Part shown: positions 1 to 8,882 of the stretch, in pieces
Numbering within the stretch: the stretch's first letter is position 1
Layout of the letters: every line of letters begins with the position of its first letter
Origin: JADCCX01 sp031431475
GTDB lineage: Bacteria > Pseudomonadota > Alphaproteobacteria > Rhizobiales > Beijerinckiaceae
Assembly: GCA_031431475.1 (NCBI GenBank)
Contig: JANPDL010000014.1
Coordinates: 61,080-125,079 of the forward strand
Direction of reading: 5' to 3'
DNA length: 64,000 nt
Notes under the pieces: model-generated
The model's input: only the letters and a program-made list of their open reading frames with translations
Databases searched by the model: none
Told to the model about the DNA's origin: nothing
Translations under genes and position numbers: made by a program

Positions 1-69
1 ATTTGAAGGGTTCGGATTTGTAGAGCCAGTGGGGCATGGAAGCCTCGCGGTAAGTTATTGGTTGATATA

Positions 70-354
70 TCAGATATCAAGATTGAGGTTGATTTTCGAG
101 GCGAGCTTGGCGAATTCGATTGACTCAGGTTCTTTGAGATCAAGCAAGCGGATTGATGACACTCCAGTCTTTACCGCATCAATTGCAGTACGAACGTCAG
201 ATGTATTTCCAACCTCGTACAAAGCGCCGCTTTTATATTCGCCATCATTTTTTTTGAGCCATGCGGCTTTAACACGATCTTCTGCTGCTTGCAGGCCTTC
301 GAACGCCTTGTAGTCAGATTTTTCGTCATCAACCGTGATTCTAACAACAAACAT
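70..354 (-). CDS. Hypothetical protein, 94 aa
   Basis: I do not recognise this family. It is a short acidic soluble protein with no signal peptide or membrane segment. It opens with a beta-like stretch (MFVVRITVDDEK), has a helical middle rich in Ala, Lys and Asp, and ends in a region that could form a second alpha/beta unit. The ATG at 354 is preceded by a strong purine-rich ribosome site (GGGAGAGGAG, 3-4 nt before the ATG), which argues that it is translated. Local base composition is AT-richer than the genes that follow (about 40% GC in the line 61-120, counted by hand). It may therefore belong to an accessory insertion that continues beyond the left edge of the window. It follows gpsA on the same strand after about 120 nt, so it could be read from that transcript or from its own promoter. 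Confidence 0.6.
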   Translation of the reverse strand: MFVVRITVDDEKSDYKAFEGLQAAEDRVKAAWLKKNDGEYKSGALYEVGNTSDVRTAIDAVKTGVSSIRLLDLKEPESIEFAKLASKINLNLDI

Positions 355-476
355 GGCTCCTCTCCCTATTCAGCAAATTGTTAGGCCACTTACGTAGCCC
401 GATTCGTGTACTTGCTAGTAAGTGACAGTGAATTTGTAGTCGGTCCCGCCCTGCCCACTCATCAAATTGAAGTTCA

Positions 477-1475
477 TCACTCCGCCCTCTGCGGTCGGTT
501 CAGCAGCGCCTCCAGCGCGCCGTCCACCGTCACCCAGCCATTCAGCAGTGCATCCACCATGCCGGAGATCGGCAGATCAATCGCGCGCGTTTTCGCCAGC
601 TCCATCAAGGCGGATGCCGTGGCGACACCCTCCGCCAGCTTGCCCGATGAAATTGCCTCTTCCATCGGCATCCCGCCGCCGAGCCGCAGGCCCAGCGCAT
701 AATTCCGCGACTGCTGTGAGGACGCCGTCAGCAGCAGGTCGCCGAGGCCGGACAGGCCCATTAGCGTGTCCGGTTTCGCACCGAATGCTTCTCCAAAGCG
801 GCGAATCTCGGCGAAACCGCGCGTGATGATCGCGGCCCGTGCGCTGTCACCCAGGCCGCGCCCCGCCACCACACCCGCCGCAATCGCCAGCACGTTCTTC
901 GCCGCTCCGCCGATTTCGACGCCGCGCACATCCGTGCCGTGATAGATTCTCAGGGCAGGCGTATTCAACGCCTGCGCCAGCGCCTGCGCGAGATAGGGAT
1001 CGGCACAGGCCAGCGTCACGGCTGTGGGCAGGCCGGCCGCGATATCCACGGCGAAACTCGGCCCGGACAGGATCGATGCCGGATGATCCGGCATCAGATC
1101 GGTGACGAGATCGGTGGCGAACAGCAGCGTGTGCTGCTCGATGCCCTTGGCCGTGCAGATCAGCGGCTGGCCAGCGGGCAGGACCAGCGCCAGAGCCTCC
1201 ACAACGGGTCGTGTCGCCTGCATCGGCAGGGCGAGGATGATGGCATTGCACGCAGCCAGCATCGCCAGATCACCCGTGGCTTTCACGGCGGGGTCGAGAC
1301 GGCAACCCTTCAGCGCCTTGCTGTTCTCGTGTTTGGTGTTGATCTCGCTAATCTGCGCCGGATCACGCGCAAACAGCGTCACCCGCCGTCCGGCCCGCAC
1401 GGCGGCCTGCGCGAGCGCGGTGCCGAATGCACCTGCGCCGACGATGCCGATGTGCTGGAACAAGGTGGCTGTCAT
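477..1475 (-). CDS. gpsA: Glycerol-3-phosphate dehydrogenase [NAD(P)+]
   Basis: GpsA reduces dihydroxyacetone phosphate to sn-glycerol 3-phosphate for phospholipid synthesis in the cytoplasm. The product is 332 aa. It starts MTATLFQHIGIVGAGAFGTALAQ, with the Rossmann GxGxxG loop at about residues 10-15. Further in are ILALPMQ, the conserved CTAKGIE segment and SGPSFA. The C-terminal helical domain carries GGAAKNVLAIAAG (substrate-binding Lys) and GLSGLGDLLLTASS, all typical. The reading frame stays open upstream, but that stretch reads into the end of tsaD with no family resemblance, so the ATG at 1475 is chosen. It lies 7 nt after the tsaD stop, so the two genes form one transcript. A tsaD-gpsA pair is common in Alphaproteobacteria. 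Confidence 0.95.
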   Translation of the reverse strand: MTATLFQHIGIVGAGAFGTALAQAAVRAGRRVTLFARDPAQISEINTKHENSKALKGCRLDPAVKATGDLAMLAACNAIILALPMQATRPVVEALALVLPAGQPLICTAKGIEQHTLLFATDLVTDLMPDHPASILSGPSFAVDIAAGLPTAVTLACADPYLAQALAQALNTPALRIYHGTDVRGVEIGGAAKNVLAIAAGVVAGRGLGDSARAAIITRGFAEIRRFGEAFGAKPDTLMGLSGLGDLLLTASSQQSRNYALGLRLGGGMPMEEAISSGKLAEGVATASALMELAKTRAIDLPISGMVDALLNGWVTVDGALEALLNRPQRAE

Positions 1476-1482
1476 GGGGTAA

Positions 1483-2565
1483 TCACACCTTCGCCCCCAG
1501 CCGACCTGATCCGACAATCGCCTCCACCTTCTGGTCCAGCGGCCAGCGCGCACGTGCCGGCGCATCCATGCCGTCGATCAGGTTCAGCGACAGCCGCTCG
1601 ATGCCTGCCCAGGCGATCATCGCCCCGTTGTCGGTGCACAGATGCGGCGGCGGCACCACCAGCCGCAGCCCCGCCTCGAACGCCAGCCTCTGAAGCGCCC
1701 GGCGGATCGGCTGGTTCGCCCCCACGCCACCTGCCACCACAAGCGCCTGCGGATGGCCGAATCGCTCGCGGAAGACGCGCAGACCGCAGCGCGTGCGCTC
1801 CACCACCACATCCACAACGGCGGCCTGAAACGAAGCGCACAGATCGCTCACGTCTTCCTTGGACACCGGTGCGATATTGTCCGCCGCCATGCGCACCGCT
1901 GTTTTCAGGCCGGAGAGCGAGAAATTCGGCTCGGGCCGCCCCTGCATTGGCCTTGGCAGGTCGAACCGCTCGGGATTGCCCTTCTCGGCCTCGCGCTCCA
2001 CGTTGGGGCCGCCGGGATAGGGCAGGCCCAGCATCTTGCCCACCTTGTCGAAGGCCTCGCCGATGGCGTCATCGATGGTGGTGCCGATGCGGCTGTATTC
2101 GCCCACACCCGTCACCGCGACAAGCTGGGTATGTCCGCCGGACACCAGCAGCAGCAGATAGGGAAACTGCACGCCGTCGGTCAGGCGCGGTGACAGCGCA
2201 TGCGCCTCCAGATGGTTCACAGCCATCAGTGGTTTGCCGGTGACCAGCGCCAGTCCCTTCGCCGTCGTCAGGCCTACCAGCACGCCGCCGATGAGGCCAG
2301 GGCCAGCCGCCGCGGCTATGCCGGAGAGGTCGGACAGCTTCACCTCGGCCACATCCAGCGCGCGCCGGATGATCTTGTCGAGATAATCCACATGGGCGCG
2401 GGCCGCGATTTCCGGCACCACGCCGCCGTAGCGCGCGTGCTGGGCGATCTGCGACAGGATTTCGTTGGACAGGATGTCGCCCCGGCCATCGGGCAGGCGA
2501 CGCACGACGGATGCGGCGGTTTCATCGCAGGTCGTTTCGATGCCGAGCACCAGCATGTCGTTCAT
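1483..2565 (-). CDS. tsaD: tRNA N6-adenosine threonylcarbamoyltransferase TsaD
   Basis: TsaD transfers the threonylcarbamoyl group to A37 of ANN-decoding tRNAs, working with TsaB, TsaC and TsaE. The 360-residue product has the normal family length. It begins MNDMLVLGIETTCDETAASVV (ASKHA phosphate-1 motif). It carries the metal-binding H-x-E-x-H as NHLEAH near residue 115 and the nucleotide-binding LLLVSGGHTQL and VAGGVGAN segments. The sequence upstream of codon 80 of the open frame has no family resemblance, so the start is placed at the ATG 2565; an ATG three codons later (2556) is also possible. It is divergent from hemC across a 128-bp intergenic region that should hold both promoters, and is followed by gpsA. 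Confidence 0.95.
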   Translation of the reverse strand: MNDMLVLGIETTCDETAASVVRRLPDGRGDILSNEILSQIAQHARYGGVVPEIAARAHVDYLDKIIRRALDVAEVKLSDLSGIAAAAGPGLIGGVLVGLTTAKGLALVTGKPLMAVNHLEAHALSPRLTDGVQFPYLLLLVSGGHTQLVAVTGVGEYSRIGTTIDDAIGEAFDKVGKMLGLPYPGGPNVEREAEKGNPERFDLPRPMQGRPEPNFSLSGLKTAVRMAADNIAPVSKEDVSDLCASFQAAVVDVVVERTRCGLRVFRERFGHPQALVVAGGVGANQPIRRALQRLAFEAGLRLVVPPPHLCTDNGAMIAWAGIERLSLNLIDGMDAPARARWPLDQKVEAIVGSGRLGAKV

Positions 2566-2693
2566 TGATACCTGTCCAGTCTGTATGCGCCGTCTGTATT
2601 CTTGCGAAGACCCTTGTGCTTGAAGAAGCAGCCTCAAGCGTTTAGCCCTGTATGGCGTGCACTTGCAGCCGCGACAACCCGTGAAAGAACTTC

Positions 2694-3617
2694 GTGTCCG
2701 CGTCCAATCCTCTCTTTTCCATCGGCACCCGTGGCAGCCCTCTGGCCATGGCGCAGGCCTATGAAACGCAAAAACGCCTCTCTGAAGCTCTGGGGGAGCC
2801 AAAAGAGCGCTTCCGTATCGATATCATCAAGGTGATTGGCGACCAGATACTCGACCGTGCGCTGGCGGAAGCGGGCGGCAAGGGCCTTTTCACCAAGGAG
2901 ATCGACGAGGCGCAACTCGCGGGCCTTGTCGATATCTCTGTGCACTCCGGCAAGGACTTGCCGACGAAACTGCCCGTAGGGCTGATCGAAGCCGGCTTTC
3001 TGGAGCGCGAGGACCCGCGCGATGCCTTCATCTGCCTGAAAGCCCGCACCCTCATGGACCTTCCACCGGGTGCCATCGTCGGCACGGCATCGCTGCGCCG
3101 TCAGGCCATGGTGCGGCGCGTGCGGCCTGATCTGAGGGTGGAATTGCTGCGCGGCAATGTGCAGACGCGGCTGGCCAAGCTGAAATCTGGCGAGGTCGAT
3201 GCCACAATTCTCGCACTCGCCGGGCTCAACCGGCTGGGACTGGCCAATGAAGCGGCGTCGGTGATGGAGGCGGATGACTTTTTGCCAGCCGTAGCACAGG
3301 GCGCAATCGCGCTTGTGGTGCGCGAAGGAGATACCAGGTCGCTGGCGGCGGCGCGTGCCATCACCCATGCCCACACCACGACATGTGTGGCGGCGGAGCG
3401 GGCGTTCCTCACCGTGCTGGATGGTTCCTGCAAGACACCCATTGCCGGGTTTGCGACAGTTGCCAATGGACAAGTGACGCTGAAAGGGATGGTGCTCTCG
3501 CCGGACGGCACGAAGTGCTTCGAGGGCAGCGAGACAGGACAGGATGCCGCAGCGGTGGGGCGGATGCTCGGCCAAAGGATCAAGGCGCAATTGCCGCCGG
3601 ACATCTTCCACGCCTGA
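2694..3617 (+). CDS. hemC: Hydroxymethylbilane synthase (porphobilinogen deaminase)
   Basis: HemC polymerises four porphobilinogen units into hydroxymethylbilane for haem and cobalamin synthesis. The 307-residue product starts SNPLFSIGTRGSPLAMAQA (substrate-binding Arg in GTRGS). It contains HSGKDLPT near residue 85 (the family usually has HSxKDxP), GTASLRRQA, LRGNVQTRLAKL, and the dipyrromethane-anchoring cysteine in DGSCKTPIAGF near residue 247. The start is a GTG at 2694; no in-frame ATG lies close by. The last base of the stop codon (TGA 3615-3617) is the first base of the hemD start, a TGATG overlap that implies translational coupling. It is divergent from tsaD. Confidence 0.95.
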   Translation: MSASNPLFSIGTRGSPLAMAQAYETQKRLSEALGEPKERFRIDIIKVIGDQILDRALAEAGGKGLFTKEIDEAQLAGLVDISVHSGKDLPTKLPVGLIEAGFLEREDPRDAFICLKARTLMDLPPGAIVGTASLRRQAMVRRVRPDLRVELLRGNVQTRLAKLKSGEVDATILALAGLNRLGLANEAASVMEADDFLPAVAQGAIALVVREGDTRSLAAARAITHAHTTTCVAAERAFLTVLDGSCKTPIAGFATVANGQVTLKGMVLSPDGTKCFEGSETGQDAAAVGRMLGQRIKAQLPPDIFHA

Positions 3618-4300
3618 TGCTTGTTCTGGTCACCAGGCCGACCGAAGACAGCGCACGGACGGCTGAAGCACTCCGCACTGCGGGGCATGAGCCAATTATT
3701 GCCCCGCTTTCCCGGATCATGCCGATGGCGCATGATGTTGCGGCATCCGTCGACGTCTTCATTGCAACGAGCGCCAACGCTTTGCGCCATGCCAAGCTGA
3801 ATCCTGAACATTATGCTGTCCCGGTTTTCACCGTCGGCGATGCCACGGCGGTGGCGGCAAAACAGGCGGGTTTCGGAGTGATTCACTCTGCCCGTGGCGA
3901 CAGTGCCGATCTGGCTGCTTTGCTCAAGGATACGCTTCACGCCGGCGCACGCATCGGTTATCTCGCAGGTGTTCCGCGACAGGACGAAGCCCTTCAAGCC
4001 TTGTCCGGGCAGTTCACGCTCCAGATGCTAGAAACTTACCAGACGGTTACAGCCGAGATGTTACCCGAAGGCATTTCTGCTCGCCTGACGTCCGGCCAGA
4101 TCGATGCTGTCCTGCATTTCTCGCCGCGATCCGCGCAGATTTTTGCTGATCTCATAGACAAGGCGCAGCTTTTTGCCGCTACCGACCGCGCTTTGCATGT
4201 CTTCATTTCGCGAGCCGCCGAAATTCCTCGTTTCACACGGCGAAAGATCGCGGTACGGCCCAATCTCGCCGCAATGATCGCGGCTCTGGGCGCAATGTGA
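3617..4300 (+). CDS. hemD: Uroporphyrinogen-III synthase
   Basis: HemD closes hydroxymethylbilane to uroporphyrinogen III with inversion of ring D. The family is poorly conserved, so the call rests on four things: the start MLVLVTRPTEDSARTAEALRTAGHEP, the two-lobed alpha/beta layout, the late segment AVLHFSPRSAQIFADLI (family pattern in which a Ser/Thr-rich turn binds substrate), and its position directly after hemC. The length of 227 aa is normal. The ATG at 3617 overlaps the hemC stop codon; an open frame upstream of it merely runs through hemC. The mitofilin-like gene follows after an 87-nt gap. Confidence 0.88.
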   Translation: MLVLVTRPTEDSARTAEALRTAGHEPIIAPLSRIMPMAHDVAASVDVFIATSANALRHAKLNPEHYAVPVFTVGDATAVAAKQAGFGVIHSARGDSADLAALLKDTLHAGARIGYLAGVPRQDEALQALSGQFTLQMLETYQTVTAEMLPEGISARLTSGQIDAVLHFSPRSAQIFADLIDKAQLFAATDRALHVFISRAAEIPRFTRRKIAVRPNLAAMIAALGAM

Positions 4301-4387
4301 GGCTGCTGCGAAGAAACGAGGGTTGTCTTCGCTTCGCTCTTGTGGTCGGACGTGAATTGCCTTCAAACTCCATTTCGGGGGTGTGTT

Positions 4388-5617
4388 ATGCCTGATCAAG
4401 AGAAATCACCGAGCGACTCCAAATCCGCGCGTTCACGGCGTCGCGCGCCGGTGATCGAGTTGAAGGCCGAGGAAATTCCGGCGGTCGAAACGCCTGTTGA
4501 AGCGGTTGCTGCCAGCGATCACGCTATGGTCGAGCCCACAACTGCGGAATCTGTCACGGCTCCCGAGCCGCAACCAGAACCACAGCCTGAACCGCTGATC
4601 ATACCGCCACCATCGCCACCAAAACCCTCCATGGTTCTTCCTCTGGCTGCTGCTGCTGTTATAGGCGCTCTGTTCGGCGGTATCGGGGGAACTCTCGCGC
4701 CGCGGATATTCGGTGCGGGCGCAGGACCGGATTCAGCCAGGCTGGGTGTGCTGGAGCGCGGCCAGCTGGATCTGTCGAAGCAACTGCCCGGTCTCGGCAG
4801 CGCGGCTGAACTGGATAAAGTTCGCCAGTCCCTTACGCGTCTTGAGGCAGATGTGGCCAAGCGGTTGACGGATGCAACTGTGCCCATCAGCCAGAAAATC
4901 ACGGGTCTGGAAGGTGAGGTAAAAGCTATCGCCGCCCGCCCTACATCTCCAGGTGCTTCCCCCGCCGCGCCACCCGTCGATCTCGCGCCGGTCCAGCAAC
5001 GGATTGCAGCACTTGAGGCGCAATTGAAAGCATTGGACGGCAAGACGGATGCCGCCGCAAAGGCTGCCGATCCCAAGCTCGCCGCGCTCGACCAGAAGGT
5101 CGATCAGGCCAACCGCCGGATCGAGGCGGGCAGCGCCGCGCCCCTGTTTGCTGCCGCTCAGGCGCTGGCGCAGGCTTTCCATCGGGGTGGCCCCTACGCC
5201 AACGAAATCACCGCCGCCGAAGTGCTGGGCGCGAAGCCTGAACAGCTTGTGCCGCTCAAATCCTTTGCCGAGAAAGGCGCACCAACGCCGCAGGCTCTGG
5301 CGAGCAGCTTTGCTCCGTTGGCAGCCAAACTGGCAGGAGCGGCGGATCAAGGCGGCATCTCGGGCTTCGTTCAACGCTTTGTCGCGGTGCGGCCCACGGG
5401 GGAAACAGCGGGGGATACACCGCCAGCGCTGGTTGGAACAATGGAAGCCGCCTTGCGTCGAGGCGACATCACCGCAGCCATGGTAGCATGGGCCAAGCTG
5501 CCGGAACCGGCCCGGATGCTCTCCGCCAGTTGGGCAACACAGGCCGGTGATCGTGACAAGGCCGCGAAGGCGCTTTCCGCCCTGCAAGATGCGGCTGTTG
5601 CCGCATTGAGGAAGTAA
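4388..5617 (+). CDS. Mitofilin-like inner-membrane protein (COG4223)
   Basis: This is the alphaproteobacterial homologue of the mitochondrial MICOS subunit Mic60/mitofilin, and it sits in its customary place between hemD and hemY. The product is about 409 aa. It has an acidic, Pro/Glu-rich cytoplasmic N-terminus (repeated PEPQPEPQPEP around residues 58-68) and one membrane helix (MVLPLAAAAVIGALFGGIGGTLAP, about residues 80-103). A long Ala/Lys/Gln-rich coiled-coil periplasmic region follows, and then a helical C-terminal domain near residues 250-400. The start is placed at the ATG 4388 after a G-rich site (GGGGGTG); an upstream in-frame ATG at 4340 has poorer context. The role in envelope contact or membrane shaping is inferred from the family. 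Confidence 0.85.
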   Translation: MPDQEKSPSDSKSARSRRRAPVIELKAEEIPAVETPVEAVAASDHAMVEPTTAESVTAPEPQPEPQPEPLIIPPPSPPKPSMVLPLAAAAVIGALFGGIGGTLAPRIFGAGAGPDSARLGVLERGQLDLSKQLPGLGSAAELDKVRQSLTRLEADVAKRLTDATVPISQKITGLEGEVKAIAARPTSPGASPAAPPVDLAPVQQRIAALEAQLKALDGKTDAAAKAADPKLAALDQKVDQANRRIEAGSAAPLFAAAQALAQAFHRGGPYANEITAAEVLGAKPEQLVPLKSFAEKGAPTPQALASSFAPLAAKLAGAADQGGISGFVQRFVAVRPTGETAGDTPPALVGTMEAALRRGDITAAMVAWAKLPEPARMLSASWATQAGDRDKAAKALSALQDAAVAALRK

Positions 5618-5621
5618 ATCC

Positions 5622-7115
5622 ATGATCCGCTTGATTGCCTTTCTGGCTCTTTTGCTGGCTCTGGCTCTGGGTGTCGCCTGGATCGCCGACCGGCCCGGCC
5701 ATGTCATCATCAACTGGCTGGATCACGAGTACCGGCTGGATATCCTGACCGCGATCATCGTCTTTTTGGTCGCCAGCATTGCGCTGGCCGTCACGTGGAG
5801 CCTGCTCAGGCTGTTCTTCCGTCTGCCCAGCCTGATGACGATGGCCAGCCGCAGCCGCCGCAAGCAGAAGGGCTATCAGGCCGTGTCGCGTGGCATGGTG
5901 GCGGTGAGTGCCGGGGATGCCCGCGCGGCCCAGAAACATTCCTCCGAGGCACAGAAGTTGCTCGGCCATGAGCCGCTGACCCTGCTCTTGGGTGCTCAGG
6001 CGGCGCAGCTTTCGGGCGACGGCGGCAAGGCCGAGACTGCCTTTAATACCATGCTCGATAACCGTGACACACGCGTCGTCGGTCTGCGTGGCCTCTACAT
6101 CGAGGCGCAGCGCAAGAGCGACGGCACGGCAGCGCGCTTCTACGCCGACGAGGCCTACAAGTTGGCCCCTTCCGCCGACTGGGCAAGTGATGCCGCTCTG
6201 GCCTATCGTTGTCAGGACCGCGACTGGCTGGGCGCGATGGCCCTGGTCGAGCAGGCCGCCAGCCGCAGGCTGATCGACAAGGAAACCGCCCGCAAGCAGC
6301 GCGCCATTCTCCTCACCGCCGATGCACTTGATCGGAGCGCTCGTGAACCCGATGCCGCTTTCCGCGCCGCGCAGGAGGCGGTGAAACTGGATCCGACTTT
6401 GTCACCAGCTGCTGCGTTCCTCGGCCGCAAAACAAGCGAGAAAGGTGAATATGCACGCGCCTCGAAACTGCTTGAGGCGGCATGGACTGCCGCGCCCCAT
6501 CCCGATGTTGCCGAGGCCTATCTCGATGTGCGCCTGGGTGATTCCGCGCAGGACCGACTGAAACGCGCCCGCAACCTACTGAAATCGGCCCCGCGCGATC
6601 CGGAATCGCGGCTGGTTGTTGCCCGTGCTGCGCTCGACGCCCGAGAATTCAAGACAGCACGCGAGACGCTGGAAACGCTGGTACTGGAGCAACCAACGGT
6701 GCGTGCCTGCGTGCTGATGGCGGAGCTTGAGGAGGTGGACGGAGGCAACATGGGGATGGTCCGCGAATGGCTGGCCCGTGCCTCGCGTGCACAGCGCGAC
6801 AAGGCCTGGGTAGCCGATGGCCGCGTGTCGGAAACATGGGCACCAATTTCACCCGTCACTGGCAAGCTCGGCGCCTTCCTCTGGACCACGCCGCCACAGG
6901 CTCCGGGGTCTGTTCTGATCGACGAGATCAGGGCGGCTCCGATCATGGTGGAAGCAATGCCGGTTGCATCTGCCCAGCCCAAACCTGTGGATGCGGTGGA
7001 GATTGTGCCCTCCGCTGCGCCAATCGCGCCGATCATGGTGGCCGATGTCCCGGTTCCGGATGATCCGGGACCTGAGGTTCTTGCTAAGACACAGAAGCGG
7101 GGCTGGTTCCGCTGA
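5622..7115 (+). CDS. hemY: HemY-like protein with TPR domain
   Basis: This protein of the HemY N-terminal family (COG3898) is linked to haem synthesis by gene neighbourhood; its biochemical role is not firmly known. The 497-residue product has two N-terminal membrane helices (MIRLIAFLALLLALALGVAWI and ILTAIIVFLVASIALAVTWSLL, residues 1-21 and about 41-62). A long alpha-helical TPR-like body follows (for example EAQKLLGHEPLTLLLGAQAAQLSGD and repeated A-R-A pairs). The C-terminal tail is a Pro/Ala/Val-rich stretch of about 70 residues. It begins 4 nt after the stop of the mitofilin-like gene, so the two are co-translated. It does not resemble the Gram-positive HemY protoporphyrinogen oxidase, despite the shared name. 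Confidence 0.88.
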   Translation: MIRLIAFLALLLALALGVAWIADRPGHVIINWLDHEYRLDILTAIIVFLVASIALAVTWSLLRLFFRLPSLMTMASRSRRKQKGYQAVSRGMVAVSAGDARAAQKHSSEAQKLLGHEPLTLLLGAQAAQLSGDGGKAETAFNTMLDNRDTRVVGLRGLYIEAQRKSDGTAARFYADEAYKLAPSADWASDAALAYRCQDRDWLGAMALVEQAASRRLIDKETARKQRAILLTADALDRSAREPDAAFRAAQEAVKLDPTLSPAAAFLGRKTSEKGEYARASKLLEAAWTAAPHPDVAEAYLDVRLGDSAQDRLKRARNLLKSAPRDPESRLVVARAALDAREFKTARETLETLVLEQPTVRACVLMAELEEVDGGNMGMVREWLARASRAQRDKAWVADGRVSETWAPISPVTGKLGAFLWTTPPQAPGSVLIDEIRAAPIMVEAMPVASAQPKPVDAVEIVPSAAPIAPIMVADVPVPDDPGPEVLAKTQKRGWFR

Positions 7116-7151
7116 GTTCGTGTGGGCGTGTTCCAGGCTCGCGGATCAAAG

Positions 7152-8105
7152 TCAGGATGTGCGAGCCCTGTTGAAGGAAAGCAACGCCGACAACGCCGCT
7201 CCCTTGTGGCGGACCGGCTTCAGCGCTTTTTGAGCCTCAGCTGTGACATCCGCCAGCAGGCGATGCGCCCCTGCAATGCCGCGCAGGCTCACAAATGTTG
7301 CCTTGCCCGCGGCCGCATCCTTGCCTGTGGCCTTGCCGACTGTGGTGGCATTGCCCTCTACATCAAGCAGGTCATCCTTGATCTGGAAGGCGAGCCCGAG
7401 ATTTGTTGCATAGCGGAAAATGGCCCGCTTCTGCTGCGTTGTCGCGCCGCCCAGCACCGCCCCCATCATGCACGCCGCGACAATTAACGCGCCGGTTTTC
7501 ATGGACTGGATGCGGATCACGCTGTCTTCCGGCGCAAGTCCTGTCGTGAAAGCCGGATAGCGCCCTTCAGCGGCGAGATCGAGCAGCTGCCCGCCCACCA
7601 TGCCTCCTACACCAGCACCTTGCGCCAGAAGGCGCACAAGCTCCAGCCGTTGCTCCGCCGAGGCAGCCGTGCGCTGGTCCACCAGCACATCGAAGGCCAG
7701 CGTCAGCAGGCCATCGCCCGCCAGCACGCCCATCGCATCATCATAGGCCTTGTGCACGGTCGGCTTGCCACGGCGCAAATCGTCATTGTCCATGGCGGGC
7801 AGATCATCATGCACGAGGCTGTAGCAATGGATCATCTCCACCGCCGCACCAGCGCGCACTGGCCCGTTCCCCGAGGCGCCGAACAGCCGTGCTGTTTCGA
7901 CCACCAGAAATGGCCGTATGCGCTTACCACCATCCAGTGCAGTGTAGCGCATGGCCTCCATCAGCAGAGCGGGCCGCATAATCTCGGTCCCGACATTCTT
8001 ATCCGACAGAAGTGTGCCCAGCATCGCCTCTGCCTGCGCCGCCACCCTTCGGATGCGCACAGCCAGCGCCCGCTGGCTCAATGGTTTGAACTGTGTTTTC
8101 TCCAT
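7152..8105 (-). CDS. ispA: Polyprenyl (farnesyl/geranylgeranyl) diphosphate synthase
   Basis: This trans-isoprenyl diphosphate synthase elongates dimethylallyl or geranyl diphosphate with isopentenyl diphosphate to make the precursor of undecaprenyl phosphate, quinones and hopanoids. The 317-residue product has the first Asp-rich motif (DDLPAMDNDDLRRGKPT, near residue 100), GDGLLTLAF, the GQLLDL segment, and the second Asp-rich motif (FQIKDDLLDVEG, near residue 246). These are typical of IspA-type farnesyl diphosphate synthases. The ATG at 8105 is preferred; the open frame extends 25 codons further upstream without family resemblance. The gene converges on hemY with a 36-nt gap and no obvious strong terminator between them. 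Chain length cannot be decided from the sequence alone, so the symbol is provisional. Confidence 0.88.
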   Translation of the reverse strand: MEKTQFKPLSQRALAVRIRRVAAQAEAMLGTLLSDKNVGTEIMRPALLMEAMRYTALDGGKRIRPFLVVETARLFGASGNGPVRAGAAVEMIHCYSLVHDDLPAMDNDDLRRGKPTVHKAYDDAMGVLAGDGLLTLAFDVLVDQRTAASAEQRLELVRLLAQGAGVGGMVGGQLLDLAAEGRYPAFTTGLAPEDSVIRIQSMKTGALIVAACMMGAVLGGATTQQKRAIFRYATNLGLAFQIKDDLLDVEGNATTVGKATGKDAAAGKATFVSLRGIAGAHRLLADVTAEAQKALKPVRHKGAALSALLSFNRARTS

Positions 8106-8253
8106 GCCTGAACCTGCGCATGCCTGCCTTGACCGGTCAATATGCTGTCGATAAGGGCTAGCCAAGACATGGCTTTTCAACTAAGCGAACCCTTCCAGAT
8201 TTTAGACAAAGCTGTCCGCGTGCACTCTGGCATGTCTGAGCAGGAGAGAAACA

Positions 8254-8439
8254 ATGGCCGTTCCAAAACGTAAAACTTCGCCCATGAAGCGTGGCTTCCG
8301 CCGTTCGCACGATGCACTGTCTGCGCCGACCTATGTCGAAGACAAGAACTCTGGTGAACTTCGCCGTCCGCACCACATTGACCTGAAGACCGGCATGTAT
8401 CGTGGCCGTCAGGTGCTGAAGGTCAAGACCGAAGCCTGA
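8254..8439 (+). CDS. rpmF: 50S ribosomal protein L32
   Basis: L32 is a small basic protein of the large ribosomal subunit. The 61-residue sequence begins MAVPKRKTSPMKRGFRRSHDAL, the conserved N-terminus, and ends with HHIDLKTGMYRGRQVLK. It is the cysteine-free form without a zinc ribbon, as is usual in Alphaproteobacteria. A good ribosome site (CAGGAGAG) lies 5-7 nt before the ATG. It is monocistronic here: no plsX or fabH follows, and a strong hairpin terminator begins 23 nt after the stop. Confidence 0.97.
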   Translation: MAVPKRKTSPMKRGFRRSHDALSAPTYVEDKNSGELRRPHHIDLKTGMYRGRQVLKVKTEA

Positions 8440-8461
8440 TCAGATTTTTATCGAATGAGAT

Positions 8462-8488
8462 AAAGCCGACCTTCGGGTCGGCTTTTTT
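8462..8488 (+). terminator. Rho-independent terminator after rpmF
   Basis: The 8-bp stem AGCCGACC/GGTCGGCT closes on a stable TTCG loop and is followed by a run of T. The flanking A residues (AAA) can pair with the T run, so the hairpin may also work for the gene approaching on the minus strand (8508-8693). Confidence 0.93.
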
Positions 8489-8507
8489 GTTTGATCTGTT
8501 CGTGAAC

Positions 8508-8693
8508 TCAGGCTGCAATGCCCGTCGTGTCAGGGGCGGGGATTGGCTTGCGCAGCGCACCATAGGCCGCCATGGCCAGATGTGGCTCCGTCCTTCGCCG
8601 CAGCCGGTATTCCGGTGCGTCATGCTTCACTGCCAACAGTTGCGCGAGGAAGCCCGTTTCAGGACGTGGCGCGCGCGCAGCCCTGACAGACAT
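8508..8693 (-). CDS. Small conserved hypothetical protein, 61 aa
   Basis: The second half, FLAQLLAVKHDAPEYRLRRRTEPHLAMAAYGA, resembles a short protein type I associate with Rhizobiales genomes, in which an R-R-R-x-E-P core is followed by an A-A-Y helix. That is recollection of a pattern and not a search result. The ATG at 8693 has a purine-rich site (AGGGTGAG) upstream; the reading frame continues to 8798 but that extension looks non-coding. There is no signal peptide. It converges on rpmF and shares the terminator region with it. No function is known to me. Confidence 0.6.
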   Translation of the reverse strand: MSVRAARAPRPETGFLAQLLAVKHDAPEYRLRRRTEPHLAMAAYGALRKPIPAPDTTGIAA

Positions 8694-8882
8694 CGAATTC
8701 TCACCCTGCCAATTACTCCCCGGAAGAAGTGTCAGGCTTCGGGACGTTTCCAGCGCTGCGTATCGATTCTGCATCGGTTCTGTACCAGTTCGGGACAAAT
8801 GATTGTGTTCTGACCCCGAATTTGCAAGTCCGATGCCGTTTCTTCAGGAAAAATTTACGCTTTCCCCCGCTACTGGACCTGA

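Noticed and set aside
29..313. 94-codon plus-strand frame at the left edge
   Set aside because: It lies opposite the 94-residue gene at 70-354, which has a far better ribosome site. The plus-strand product is Ser/Ala-rich with no motif.
939..2243. 434-codon plus-strand frame across gpsA and tsaD
   Set aside because: It crosses two well-supported genes on the other strand and its product is low-complexity Arg/Pro-rich sequence.
2634..3611. 325-codon frame opposite hemC
   Set aside because: The antisense of a conserved gene; no start site and no recognisable motif.
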